NCBI GenBank assembly: GCA_002104905.1
Contig: MCFE01000710.1
Coordinates: forward strand, 1 to 42,928
Length of the DNA stretch: 42,928 bases
Reading direction: 5' to 3'
Origin: Basidiobolus meristosporus CBS 931.73
Taxonomy: Eukaryota > Basidiobolomycota > Basidiobolomycetes > Basidiobolales > Basidiobolaceae
Part shown: piece by piece, positions 9,975 to 21,900 of the stretch
Position numbering within the stretch: position 1 is the first letter of the stretch
Layout: every line of letters starts with the position of its first letter
Made by a program: the position numbers and the translations under genes
The notes under the pieces: model-generated
Databases searched by the model: none
What the model saw: the letters and a program-made list of their open reading frames with translations, nothing else
What the model was told of the DNA's origin: nothing

Positions 9975-11660
9975 ATGGGTTTTGTTGCCAAGTTGAACGA
10001 GGCAGTTGCTAAATCGCCAGTGGGCAGGTGGTTCAAGCTCCAAGGATCAGGTACCAACAAGGAACGAGCGAATACCAGATTCAGTTCGGAGATCCGTGCT
10101 GGTGTGGCTACCTTCGTTACCATGGCCTACATCATCTCGGTTAACTCTACCATCATTTCCCAGACTGGTGGCACCTGTGAATGTAATCCTCCTCCCGGCG
10201 CTACCGGGTCCGAAGCATTGTGTATTGGGGATCCAGTGTATGAAGCCTGTGTTAATGTGATTAAACATGACCTGATTACGGGGACGGCCGCCATTGCCTG
10301 TATCGCCTGCATAGCCATGGGCTTCTTTGCAAACTTGCCATTCGCGCTGGCTCCTGGTATGGGGATCAACGCCTACTTTACATACACCGTGGTTGGCTTC
10401 CACGGGAGTGGCAAGGTACCATACAGAACCGCTCTCGCTGCTGTCTGCATTGAAGGAATCATTTTTGTCATCTTATCTGCTATCGGGATTCGACAATGGC
10501 TGGCTAGACTCATTCCAAATTCGATCAAGGTCGCTACTGGTGCAGGTATCGGGCTTTACCTATGTTTCATTGGGCTTCAAAGCTCGGCTGGCATCGGATT
10601 AATCACAGCCGACTCCGCTACTCTGGTTACCCTTGGGGGATGTGCTCCATCGCATAAGAATAGCCAAGGGGTGTGTCAGTCAGGCAGGATGGAGGGGCCG
10701 ACAGTGTGGATGGGCATCCTAGGGTTTTTCCTGATCACCATGCTGACCTTGTTCAGAGTCAAGGGGGCAGTGTTGTGCGGAATCCTGGTTGTCGCCATCA
10801 CCTCTTGGTTCCGTGGAACTCCGGTTACCCATTTCCCCTACACCCCGGAAGGAAACGAGGCGTTCGATTTCTTCAAGAAGGTGATCACCTTCCATCCCAT
10901 TCAACACACCTTGGCCGCGTTCGACTTCGGGCTCAATCACAGCGAAGTTTGGGTCGCGCTTTTCACCATGCTCTACGTTGATATCCTCGATGCCACTGGA
11001 ACCATGTTCTCCATGGCGAAGTTCGGTGGATTCACCAAGGATAACGGTGATTTTGAGGGTATGGGCATGGCATTCATCGTCGATGGATGCACCATCATCA
11101 TTGGCTCGGTGTTTGGCGTTTCACCGGTTACCGTCTTTGTCGAATCTGGAGCCGGTATTACTGACGGAGGCCGAACTGGGATCACGGCGATAACCGTAGG
11201 GTTCTTTTTCTTCATTTCGCTCTTCCTTGCGCCGATCTTCGCATCGATCCCCCCTTGGGCCACCGGACCTGCTCTGATTGTCATCGGATCCATGATGACC
11301 AAGAGCGTGAAAGACATCAACTGGGACTATCTAGGAGACGCGGTTCCCGCCTTCCTTACCATCGCCCTTATGCCATTGACCTACTCGATTGCTTATGGGC
11401 TTATTGCCGGAATTGGCTCGTATATCGCCATTAACTTGACTGCCTGGCTTGTTGTTCGGGCTAGCTGTGGACGCATCACGCTGGATAGATCCCAGAAAGA
11501 GGCCTGGAATAATTTCAGAATGGATGACGGACAAAGAATCCTGGCTCCCTGGATCATTCGCCTCAAGAACAAGATGTTCGGAAAGCAAAAGTCGACGGAA
11601 GAGTTGAGCACAAAACTGGCGGTTCAAGACGAGATTGATAAGATCACCCGCCACATCTAG
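9975..11660 (+). CDS. azgA: AzgA-family purine (adenine/guanine/hypoxanthine) permease
   Basis: Intronless, 561 residues, ATG 9975 to TAG. This is a proton-coupled plasma-membrane nucleobase transporter of the AzgA branch of the NAT/NCS2 fold. The N-terminus has the family opening FSSEIRAGVATFVTMAYIISVN with an unwound-helix N-S-T after the first span. Later landmarks are FALAPGMGINAYFTYTVVG, VATGAGIGLYLCFIGLQ, the conserved substrate-region block LYVDILDATGTMFSMA, and FVESGAGITDGGRTGITA, the family's signature between TM9 and TM10. A Cys-containing extracellular loop (ETGGTCECNPPPG-like) separates TM1 and TM2. The C-terminus is a charged cytoplasmic tail. Length and topology (about 14 spans) are typical. 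A canonical TATA box lies 38 nt upstream. Lack of introns contrasts with most housekeeping genes here. Confidence 0.94.
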   Translation: MGFVAKLNEAVAKSPVGRWFKLQGSGTNKERANTRFSSEIRAGVATFVTMAYIISVNSTIISQTGGTCECNPPPGATGSEALCIGDPVYEACVNVIKHDLITGTAAIACIACIAMGFFANLPFALAPGMGINAYFTYTVVGFHGSGKVPYRTALAAVCIEGIIFVILSAIGIRQWLARLIPNSIKVATGAGIGLYLCFIGLQSSAGIGLITADSATLVTLGGCAPSHKNSQGVCQSGRMEGPTVWMGILGFFLITMLTLFRVKGAVLCGILVVAITSWFRGTPVTHFPYTPEGNEAFDFFKKVITFHPIQHTLAAFDFGLNHSEVWVALFTMLYVDILDATGTMFSMAKFGGFTKDNGDFEGMGMAFIVDGCTIIIGSVFGVSPVTVFVESGAGITDGGRTGITAITVGFFFFISLFLAPIFASIPPWATGPALIVIGSMMTKSVKDINWDYLGDAVPAFLTIALMPLTYSIAYGLIAGIGSYIAINLTAWLVVRASCGRITLDRSQKEAWNNFRMDDGQRILAPWIIRLKNKMFGKQKSTEELSTKLAVQDEIDKITRHI

Positions 11661-11853
11661 TCTGCCATACCTTCCCCAACCCAACCCACCTGTCTGTTTA
11701 ATTTTGTATACATTCTAATTGTCACCATGAGAAGGGTCGTTTTGTAAGTAGATTGATAATAAACATGCTACTCAGTATAGATTGACAATAACCAAGGATA
11801 TGGCACCTAGAGATTTTTCTGAATCCAATCCTGCCACAACCACAAACCGAATC

Positions 11854-11877
11854 GATGGTGAGATGGTGAGATGGTGA
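11854..11877 (+). repeat. Three tandem 8-bp units in the SLX4 upstream region
   Basis: GATGGTGA is repeated three times without interruption, about 40 bp before the SLX4 start codon. A small microsatellite-like expansion; no function is implied. Confidence 0.9.
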
Positions 11878-11917
11878 TATTAATTGTGTATAGTAACTTG
11901 ATCCAATTGTTGTTTGC

Positions 11918-14706
11918 ATGAGTATGGATAGCGATAGCGAAGACGCCTTTGAAGAAGCTCCTCTGCCAAGACCGCGAATACTTCGGCTCCCCAAACCTCG
12001 GCCACGCTCTTCAAAACACCAGGAAAAACGAGAGACGTCCCCCGCTCATGAGACTCACAACTTTCCCACCCAGAGCCAAGTCAAACCAGTCTTGTCCGAT
12101 CCCTCAATTAACCTTAATGAAAAACCAGAAAAGGTCAAAGTGAAGTCCACTCGTATGTTCGGAATCCAGCCCAAGAGGCCAAAAAGAAAGGAGGAACCCT
12201 TTACGGTAGCACCTGGGTCGGACAAAACACCCCCGAAGAGGAAGTTAGTGTTAGATTGTGTGGAGCTGGTAACGACCAGGAACCTCTCTCCGGAAACCCT
12301 CAACACCGAGAATCAACTCGACCCCGTGGAAAACGAGTCGAACTTTACTCTCCGGACGAAGCCAAGACAAGCGAGAACCTTTTTGGAGAGGGGTAACCGG
12401 GGCTTTGTTTGTTTAGGATTGGTCAGGTTTATTGACAGCGCGTTTTTTAGCTTCCCCGCCCCCTTGCATACAGCCAGAGGAGGGCTCGTTTTTGGTTGAC
12501 CCGGAGGGGGATGCTCAGAATATGTGTTTGGACAGACAGTCAGCTGCTTCCCCAAAACCACACCCAACTCAGAAAAGTGTAATCACTCTAGATTCGCAGG
12601 AGTCATCCACCGATCGCTCAGATTGTGAAGAGGAAGAAGAGAATCTGGGGTTCCTGAATGAGCTGATTGAACTTGAAGCGGTATGCTAGCCATCTACGTC
12701 CCCTTTTAACCCCAGATCCTCAAGTGGCCTTTCCTCAGGAACTGTTCCAAGCCGACACCTTTCAATGTTTCATGGAAAGAAAAAGTCATCTAGCGCGCAG
12801 TCAGAGGATATACGACTCCTCATCGACATGTAGGAAAGGTGGCACACTCGGGAAGATTCTTCACGAATACACATCCAAATCGCTGGAATCGATCTCTTAC
12901 TTCGAAGATCAGATCATACTTCTCCGAATGGACCTTGTCCAGAAGGTGAGGATCTTCGTCACGATCCTGTATCCCTTGCTAACTTATTTCCGTTCAGCTA
13001 AGGTCCCTTGCTCAAGAAAGAGCGCTTAAGCTCGAGCCTTTTGTATCATCGCTAACCCAAGAAAACCCCGTAAATGGACCCGAGCTCATCGATCCCTCCC
13101 GCACCCAACTCTCTTGCGAAGACCAGGAAGACGCCGATATGATACTCAGCGGTATTGGCGAAATCTCCGTGGTGCCAGCTCGAAACGCTGTGATTGATTT
13201 GGACGATCGCAAGGATAGAGATGGCTCAATCTCCCCATTTAACGAAGGAATAGCCAAGAGCCCCATTGATTCGAACCACAATAGCCCCCTTGCCGCGAGA
13301 TCGCCGCTACCAGCGGATCTGCCAGGGATCAGTGAAGATGAATTGGAAGCATTGACTCCACCACCGTTGCCCTTACTTCCAGAGATCGACTATGAGAGTA
13401 TGGTGGGATTGGAAACAGACGCTGGGGGATACGATTTGGACGATTTGAAAACACCACCACCATTACCTCCTCTGCGTGACGAACTCAACGACGAAGACTT
13501 GTACTCCTACGGAGGGCTATCTCCGTTGAATGACAGTGACGAAGACGACCTCATTTATCTGTGCGAGAAAGACGTGGATGATAGCGAGAAACACGAACCT
13601 CTGGAGTTTCGCCTGAGCGGGATGAGAATATCACAAGAGTTAGAGAGGGAAAGCTTCGAATACAGGTCTAGAAACACAGTGTCCCCTTGGCGAGATATCA
13701 CCCCTCGAGCCCGGCAGGCTGAATTGTACTCGACGCCTCACGACGAAACGGAAGCAGATATGCTGGAGTACAATCTGGTTGATGCTGAATCTCCAACCAC
13801 CCCGCACTATGCATCCTCGCCTCCCAAGCCTCGTGTAGACATCAAACAACGGGCTTGCGTCGATGAGCAACCCCAGTGGACGCGCTCTTTTCCTGCCAGT
13901 CAACCACCACCGCGTCAACCAAAAGCGGCCCATCCCGGAAGGGGCACAAACTCACAAGCCGCTGGGACCTCGATGCCTGATTATAAGAACATGTCGCTGG
14001 ATGTGTTGAAGGTAAGTGGGTAGGAAAAAGCCAGGATCCACGCCCGGCGAACTCAACGATTTCTATGTTAGGATCATGCCAAGGTATACGGGCTGCGAGT
14101 CAAATCACAAAGAATGCTGGTCTCGCAATTGGAGCACATCTGGCAAAACCTGTACGGCTCCCCTATTGTAGAAGAGCCATCCGGTTCCTTGACCCAACCT
14201 GCACCAACCTCCACTCGCCTGAAACCGCTATCCTCGACGCGGGCGAGCTCGAGTGCGTCCGAAATGGGGACCGACGAAGAGGGGGAAGAGAACGATCTGG
14301 ACGCATCCATATGGGACTTGACGGAGTCGGAGGTGGTTGAAGAAGTGGGCACCACCAGCGAGCCCAACCTAGAGGGGCATCTGCTCAAGTTCATCCAAAA
14401 CGACCCACAACTGTACAATTCTATTCTGTGTTATAAAGTAAGTTCGTTCAGCCGGGCAGTACAAAACCCCATGTCTTAACGCAACCTTAGCCTGTAGAGT
14501 TCGAGAAGCTTTACGAGACGGTCCTGCCTGTGATTCCATGCAAACGGCACGAATTAAGAGACTTTCTAGATAATCGGGTATGCATCCTGCCCAACCGTAC
14601 TTCCCTCCCACCCCCATCTCACTAAACGCTCGCCTCCGTCTAGGGAATCTTGGCGATCTTCTCGAAGGAGGGCTGGCGCGCACGCCGAGTCCGGACCCAG
14701 CACTGA
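11918..14706 (+). CDS. SLX4: Slx4, scaffold subunit of the Slx1-Slx4 structure-specific endonuclease
   Basis: Seven exons: 11918-12392, 12451-12680, 12739-12945, 12998-14011, 14072-14437, 14491-14577 and 14644-14706, total 813 residues; every junction keeps frame and introns are 52-66 nt. The N-terminal two thirds are low-complexity, basic then strongly acidic (EDELEALTPPPLPLLPEID, NDSDEDDLIYL), as in other fungal Slx4 proteins. A SAP-like segment reads MPDYKNMSLDVLK joined to DHAKVYGLRVKSQRM. The conserved C-terminal Slx1-binding domain follows: LLKFIQNDPQLYNSILCYKP, then VEFEKLYETVLP and LRDFLDNRGILAIFSKE. Slx4 activates Slx1 to cut branched DNA such as replication intermediates and rDNA structures. 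The identification rests on the C-terminal third; the rest is too diverged to align by eye. It ends 215 bp from the convergent gene. Confidence 0.88.
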
Positions 14707-14921
14707 TGGTATCAAACGAATTTTGTTGGGCATGACACGAGGTTGATCGACCCTTCGTTCGTGTTTATTCTTTCGCTTGGGATTCGGTTAGGAACGGGTA
14801 CATTTAGAAGGATGTGGATGTTTAATTCAGTAGCCAGCACTGACATTTTATACATGATCATGGGAAATAAATTCACAAAAGAATGAATACAAAGAGCATT
14901 TACATTGAGCATCCGCCAGGT

Positions 14922-15541
14922 CTAATCCAACTGCTTCTTCTTGCCGAACCCCCTCAGCTTCTTGATGGTTGGGAATTTCCCCCTGGTTTTTCGAGGCATC
15001 GGCTCCTCCACGGGAGCGTCCCGCATCTCGGTGTAAGCGGGAGGTCTCGGGGTTAACCGTAATGGCCTGGTGGGTGTTAAAGTGTTGCGCAGTTTGGAGT
15101 ACCAGCGGCCCTTGCGAAGACCGCCCTTCTCAGTGTGATAAACCCCTTCGCAAGACCATTGATCCTCATCCAGCAGCTGATGGATGGAATACGGACGCCT
15201 CTCCAGATCATCGCATTGAGGAAGATCCTTCACGGGATAGCTTGCTACCCACGTATCGAGGTCGGAGATGTAAAGGGGAGGCGCGCACTCGTAATCCATC
15301 TTCGGCGAGTGGATACTCTAGAAAATCCGAGTTAGTCAACAGATGAAGACGAGACATCACGCGTCATGAGAATTACCTCTTGAGAAGGCGCGTATTCCTG
15401 TCGAGCATAGGGTTGAGACTCCTTGTCGAAAAAGGTACTCACTTTACGTTTGAAGCTTAGCATTAGATGGACAGTGGGTGGGGTGGGCGCGTGCTCAGGT
15501 TGGACGCGGAATCGACTTAATTGGAAACGTCGGGATGCCAT
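14922..15541 (-). CDS. Hypothetical basic protein, two exons
   Basis: Two exons, 15541-15377 and 15317-14922, joined by a 59-nt intron with a GTAATT donor, a CTAAC branch site and a TTCTAG acceptor, give 186 residues. I do not recognise the family. The N-terminus is basic (MASRRFQLSRFRVQPEH), the middle is acidic and aromatic (YISDLDTWVASYPVKDL, LLDEDQWSCEGVYH), and the C-terminus is strongly basic (PRKTRGKFPTIKKLRGFGKK), suggesting RNA or DNA contact. No membrane span is present. The frame is open for 37 more codons to an ATG at 15652; that extension is hydrophobic (KFVLVLVFALAP) and may be untranslated. A GTGAGT inside exon 1 could act as an alternative donor, but using it is not needed. 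It converges on SLX4. Confidence 0.62.
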
Positions 15542-16270
15542 GGGTTTTATACATGCAGGAGCAAGGGCAAAGACGAGGACGAGGACAAATTTGATGCTGG
15601 GACCAGAGTTCCCAGACGAAATAAACTTAGGACCTGGTGTAACGTTCCGCATGCATTAAAAGATCCGTGGGTCTAGCTTAACTCGATAGCACTGATAATT
15701 AATTATTAGGTGTGGTGCATGGCAGACTCGATTTCACTGACCATTAAATATTAGTTACGCTGTATACGGTATAGCAACCAATCAATCCGTCGTACACTGG
15801 AACTAAATTGAATACAAGTCCCCGCCCCCAGACCAAGATTCCATCTGTTCTGTGAGCAAGTGTCGATTGGTCAAACACCGCAATTCCAACTAATAACCAA
15901 TGTAAAGTATATTTTATATAGAATGATTCAGGAGTGACTTGACGCCCAGCGTAGGTGCCAGCACTTGCGCCCGTCTTTCCAGCCACAAGTCATCCACAAG
16001 AAATCGAACTACAACCTCTATAAAATATATCTTCTAAGCTAATAACTCATAACACAGAAAATCATTAAAATAATCGAATAATAAATCGTATATACACTAA
16101 GTGTTGGGGCAGGCGGGCTCTAACGAGTTCTGCCCGTGGTGAGCTTGGTGCAAGGTAGAGTGAGCCATTCTGTTCATGCAGGATGTTCGAGTATTATACT
16201 AGACTGTGTGTATGTTCGCTATTTGGTGGATGTGATACTAATGTACAAGGGATGTGCAAAATTGAATGCT
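15542..16270. other. Intergenic region between two hypothetical genes
   Basis: 729 bp: promoter of the 14.9 kb gene (minus) and 3' flank of the 16.3 kb gene (minus). A TATAAAA on the minus strand at 15551-15545 sits only 4 nt before the chosen ATG, which makes the start of the 14.9 kb gene uncertain. Nothing else is recognised. Confidence 0.5.
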
Positions 16271-17096
16271 TCATACAGTGGCTACTCTTTTGGCTTGAAG
16301 AAGCTGGGCTTCGATATCCGCTTCTTCATAGCACCGCTTGCGTTTGTCCCCGCTCACCAAAGCCTGGGCTTCCGAGGAGGCTTCATTCAGAAGCAGAGCT
16401 TTAGATAACTCAGAATAAAATGGATGGGGATTTTCAGAGGATTCAACTTGAATATCTTGAGATATATTTTCACTGTTGGTTTGACAACGCTCATTAAGTT
16501 CCAGCGTCTCGGAATTGGTAGAGGCAAGATAATTATAGTACGAGGGTTGCTCGAACGCGTAATTGGGCTGATCCGAAGTGACGGCGGTCTGAGGTGTTGA
16601 AATAAGCTCTGAGCTGTAACAGTCACTTTCTGTAGCCAGGCTGTATGAAAACTCTGATGCAGTCTCGTTGGGCCAAGAGTAGTTTACGTATCCTGTAGAT
16701 ACATTGGAGGATACGGCGTATTCGGTGGCAGTAGGATACATGTAAGTGTTCATAATACTCAAGATGAGCTCGTTGTATGCGCTTCCATTGCAAGAGGCAT
16801 CCATGGGAGAGCGAGCGAGACCATCATCATAGAAGTAGTTATCTAAACAATGAAATGTACAGTAAGTAAACTATTGTTTTCCACGAGTGAAGGTGGGGCA
16901 AGCTACCGAAGATCTCTTTAGATGGGCTCAGATTCAAAGGGATCTGCTTCTGAAAATCGTTGATCTGACGAGCCTTTCTTAGAAAGTCCTTGAGAACGAC
17001 CTCTTTGGCAATGCCCAGATCTCGGTTGGATTCATACAGATGAGTGAGTTTGCTATCACCGAGGGTGATAACACGTTCGAGGGAGAGATAATCCAT
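16271..17096 (-). CDS. Hypothetical Ser/Tyr/Asn-rich protein with basic C-terminal motif
   Basis: Two exons, 17096-16907 and 16842-16271, joined by a 64-nt intron (GTAGCT donor, GTTTAG acceptor), give 253 residues. I do not recognise the family. Residues 1-60 form a probable helical module (MDYLSLERVITLGDSKLTHL, then AKEVVLKDFLRKARQINDF). From residue about 75 the chain is rich in Ser, Tyr, Asn, Thr and Glu with few basic residues (TATEYAVSSNVSTGYVNYSW), prion-like or activation-domain-like in composition. A KRKR cluster near the end could be a nuclear localisation signal, followed by a short helix (EEADIEAQLLQAKR). A transcriptional co-regulator is one possible reading, but this is inference from composition only. 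Its 5' flank faces the long upstream region of the ABC transporter. Confidence 0.65.
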
Positions 17097-18909
17097 GGGT
17101 TTGTGTATATGTATGTGCGTGTGAGAGTGTATGTTGTTTTGTATATATGCAAAAAGAAAGTTAATAGTGTGAGTAAGAGGATGAAAATCGAAATTCGAGC
17201 TCATACTGACATAAGGGTGCTTAAAAGCATAACCACGAAGTCATCCACCAAACAAATCCATCCCTGCCACAGGGGCCAGATCCAATGGTTATCTAAGGAT
17301 TACATGGGCACTTTCTAAAGAGAGCAGTCGTTTCTTCCAAAGAAATGATAGGAATTTCCTAATTTGCGCGTTTGATTCGAATGATTGGACATCAACGTGT
17401 CAAGAAATTTCTAGGAGACAATCTATTTTAAGCATGGGCCCGAATAGTCAACCGAAGTGAGTAGTAGCGCTTGATTTGCTGGATAGCCCCACTCCATTCT
17501 GTCAAATCATTCTTCAGGCCAAACACTCGCCAACTTCCTCTACCGCTGGTCAACCCGTCATTCCAACAGTCGTTAGAGTTGGTGTTGGTATGGTTTTGCA
17601 GAGGGCTTTACTAAACAGGTGAATCAAAGTTGCCCGTTGAATCGCAGCATACTCTGTTTCCAGATTTAGAGAAACTTACACAGCGCTCAGACACGATTAC
17701 CTGAAGATTCTAGGCATTGTTTCTCATTACATATATGAAGTCTACGGAAGATAGATGATGCTCAAATGCAAATGACCATCAAATAAGCAGTACTATCAAA
17801 GAGAGTGGCTTGGTTGTGTTTATCATGTTCGGTGACAGATACCAAGCTGGCAGTCTAGCTATTTAGAGTGGAAGTGCTTGGTGTTGGTTTTGGGAATTGA
17901 TCAGATGGCATATAGATGGCATATAGTTGGATATGCTAATGGATAACAATCAACCTCCTTAGCCATCTACCCGCATGAAACAATCGCGCTTCCAATCCAC
18001 TTTCTAGAATGAGCGATGTCATGAGTTTTAACAATAAGGTTATATTAAAGTGGGAACCTAGCTAGAGGCAATGCGTGAGTAAGCTGATGGCAAGCAGTCG
18101 GCGAGTTGGACCTATCCCGTCCCGAAGAGCGACACCTGCCGGCTAAAATGGCCAATGATAGGGATGGAGGATGTAAAAAAGCCGTATCCGGGCCAGCATC
18201 TCTTATCAGGCAAAATCCCATTTTGGCCATTCAAAGGACTTAGTAAGAGGCAATGACTAATTGTATTGAATTAACTTCGCAGGCTAACTTGCGGCAAACA
18301 AGCTAAGATGGTTTAAAGTATATTGATAAGATGTTTAGTCAGGAGAGGGCGTTATTGGTAATGTGGATGATATCATTTTTCTCGGTATAATTAAATGCCG
18401 TCGAGGACTGAATTTCCACCTTGTCTGGTTGACCAGTGATACTTGGATCAGATTTGTTAGTTCTCCAAAATAGGAGAATGCTGCGATAAATGGAGTTAAG
18501 GTTACACTATCTTCATGAAAAAAGAAGGATTTGGCAACTTGAACATTGATTAATATCGAAATGACGAAATGGGCCAAGGTGCTCGCTAGTCTAAATTATA
18601 ATACAGTGATCGTATCCGAACGGCCCGTAACGGCTGCCACGGCCATTCTGCTCAACGTGTGACTTAATTAGAAATAAATAGTCTTTGGCACAAAACAAAG
18701 TCGGCAGCGGCATTGAGTAGGACCGAGTCTCTGGCATAGCTTCGTAATAAAAGCTGGCGAGCTCTCCCAGCTTCATCACAAATTCGTAGACCTCTCTCAG
18801 AGATTTCGTTCATACATACACCTGCATTAGTCTAATCACCTCCACTCGCATTCTACTGTCCATCAGGGCATCCCTCATATATTATTTACCCTTTTGACTT
18901 AATTATTAG
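17097..18909. other. Long intergenic region, divergent promoters of the 16.3 kb gene and the PDR transporter
   Basis: 1.8 kb without a supportable gene. ORFs are short and overlap randomly. A short direct repeat of AGATGGCATAT occurs near 17902-17923. An AT-rich TATATTA at about 18879 precedes the transporter ATG by only 26 nt, so it is a weak TATA candidate. Long upstream regions are common for drug-pump genes that respond to several regulators, but no known regulator site is identified. Confidence 0.55.
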
Positions 18910-21900
18910 ATGGAGAAAGACACAAACCCTATAGACAATCGTCACAGCGACGATAGCGAAGGCACCGCCACATCGGCCGCATTCGATACCTCCAAAGAAA
19001 AAACTGCCCATGCTCACTTCGAGCGCCCAACAAGTAACAACTGGGGCGAAGGTGAGCCCGACATTGATGTGCTTGGAGCCACCGGCGAATACGAAGATCT
19101 CAGACGCGAGCTTTCCCGGATCTCCACCATTCATCGTGTCACGACCGCCCACTCGTCGTCGGAGGCCACGCTTGAGGAAGGTCAAGGCGGCGACGACTTC
19201 GATCTAGATGACTTCCTCCGCTCAGTAGCACAAAAGAACGAGCAGGCCGACATCAAGCAGAAACGCATTGGCCTCACTTTCAAGAACCTCACTGTCGTTG
19301 GTGACAAGGTCGGCAAGATCTATGCTCCTGATTGTGGTACCCCATTCGTGGGTATTGCCAATCTTTTCAACCCATTCGCTTGGAAGAAGAAGGAGAAGCC
19401 TGCTGGTGATGACGAGGGCCGAGTCATCCTCCACGAGATCGATGGTTTCTGTAAAGATGGCGAAATGATCTTCGTACTTGGTAGACCCGGGGCCGGTTGT
19501 TCCACTCTTCTAAGAGTCCTGGCCAACGAGCGTAAGCAATACAAGAAGATCACAGGCGAGGTCTCGTACGGCGGCATCTCAGCTGAGGAGTTCAGCAAGA
19601 AATACGTCGGTGAAGTTGCCTACAACCCTGAGGATGATTTCCATTTCCCCACCTTGACCGTCAAGGAAACGATGGACTTTGCGCTCAAGTGTAAGACCCC
19701 TGGAAAGCGTCTTCCTGATGAAACCAAGAAATCCTTCGTACAAAATGTTCGTGACACCCTGCTTAAGATGTTCGGTCTGTCCCACACCTTGGACACCTTG
19801 GTTGGTAACGAGTACGTTCGTGGTGTATCAGGTGGTGAACGTAAGCGTTTATCCATTGCTGAGCAAATGGCTGCCCGTGCTGCTATCAATCTTTGGGACG
19901 GTAGTACGAAGGGTTTAGATGCCTCCTCCGCCTTGAGTTACGTGAAGTCTCTGCGCATCATGACCAATATCATGCACAAAGCCACCCTTGTGACTATCTA
20001 TCAGGCATCCGAGAATATCTACCAGGAATTCGACAAGGTCCTGCTGTTGGATCAAGGCCGCTGTGTGTACTTCGGTCCTGCTCAGGAGGCCCGTGAGTAC
20101 TTCAACAAACTCGGCTTCGAGAGCAACCCTCGCCAAACCACTTCGGATTTCCTGACTGCTGTCACCGATAAGCACGAACGCAGAATCATCCCTGGTATGG
20201 AGAAGGTTGTCCCACAAACCTCTGAGGAATTGGAGAAGGCTTACAAGAACTCCAGCATCTATCAGAGAATGCTTTTGGAGAGAGCCGAATACGAGAACTT
20301 CCTATCTAGCAATTCACCCGACAAGGAATTCAGACAGCACGTATCCGAATCCAAACAAAAGCATGTTCCAAACAAGTCTCCCTACACTACCTCCTACGCA
20401 CAACAAATCAAGGCCCTTACTCTTCGTCAATTCCAACTCACCTTTGGTGATCGCGCTGCTCTGATCTCTCGTTATGTCTCTATTGTGGTTAAATCGATTA
20501 TTGTTGGTTCTGTATTTTTACTACTCCCCACCGATACTGGCGGTGCCTTTACCCGTGGTGGTGTCCTTTTCTTCGCTCTTCTGTTTAACTCCCTCGTTGC
20601 CCAAGCTGAAATCCCAACTGCCATGAGCGGTCGCTCCATCCTCTACAAGCACAAGTCCTTTGCCTTCTACTACCCTAGTGCCTTCTACATTGCTCAAATG
20701 GTCGCCGATATTCCCTTCCTGATGGTTCAGATTCTCCTATTCTCGTCGGTACTATACTGGATGGCCGGTCTTCAAGCAGATGCCGGGAAGTTCTTCATGT
20801 TCATGTTTATCTTGTTGGTATCCAGCTTCAGTTTGACCGCCTACTTCCGTATGTTTGCCGCATTCTCCAAGGACTTCGACACTGCGTCCCGGTACTCTGG
20901 CTTGGTTCTTATGGCCTACCTATTGTATACTGGTTATTTGATTCCCAAGACTCAAATGCATCCTTGGTTCGTCTGGATCTTTTGGATTAATCCGCTGGCG
21001 TATGGTTTCAAGGCGCTGATGTCGAATGAGTTCAAGGGATTGAAATTCACCTGCAATGCTGGAGCTTTGATTCCCAACGGACCTGGTTACAACGATATCA
21101 ACCATCAAGCCTGTACTTTGGCCGGTAGTCGTCCTGGTGAAAGCTTTGTCGATGGTGCTGCGTACATGGACAAGGCCCTCGGATACGATGCTGACCAGAT
21201 GTGGGTCGACTTTGTCGCCGTTGTTTGCTTCTGGATATTGTTCTCTCTTCTTGCCATGTTCGCCATGGAATTCAAGACATTCGGAAAGGGCGGCTTCACC
21301 TTGAGCATGTTCAAGCGCACCAAGGAGTCGGAAGTCAGTGGAAACTCCACTCCTGAAAACCATGTTCAAGTCGACGCCAAGATCGAGGACATCGCCCTCG
21401 AAGGCACTGACTTCACCTGGCACAACATTGATTACGTTGTTCCTGCCAAGGGCTTCCCTGATGGTAAACAACTGCTTCACAAGATCGACGGATGGGTTAA
21501 GCCTGGACAACTTACTGCTTTGATGGGTTCCTCTGGAGCTGGTAAGACCACTTTATTGGACGTGTTGGCGCAACGCAAATCTATCGGCAAGGTCACTGGT
21601 GATATCTTTGTGGACAGCCGTCCTCTTGGTGCTGACTTCCAACGTACCACTGGCTACTGTGAACAGATGGATGTTCACAACCCAGCTGTTACTGTCCGCG
21701 AGGCTCTGCAATTCTCTGCTACCCTGCGCCAACCTCCCGAGGTACCCCAATCTGAGAAGTACGCTTACGTCGAGGAAATTATTCATCTTTTGGAGATGGG
21801 CCCCATTGCTGATGCTCTTATTGGTGATGTCGAAAGTGGTGTTGGTATCTCTGTCGAACAGCGCAAGCTCCTGACCATTGGTGTCGAACTTGTCGCCAAG

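Noticed and set aside
15744-15986. 80-codon minus-strand ORF
   Set aside because: No domain, no splice partner and located between two well-formed genes.
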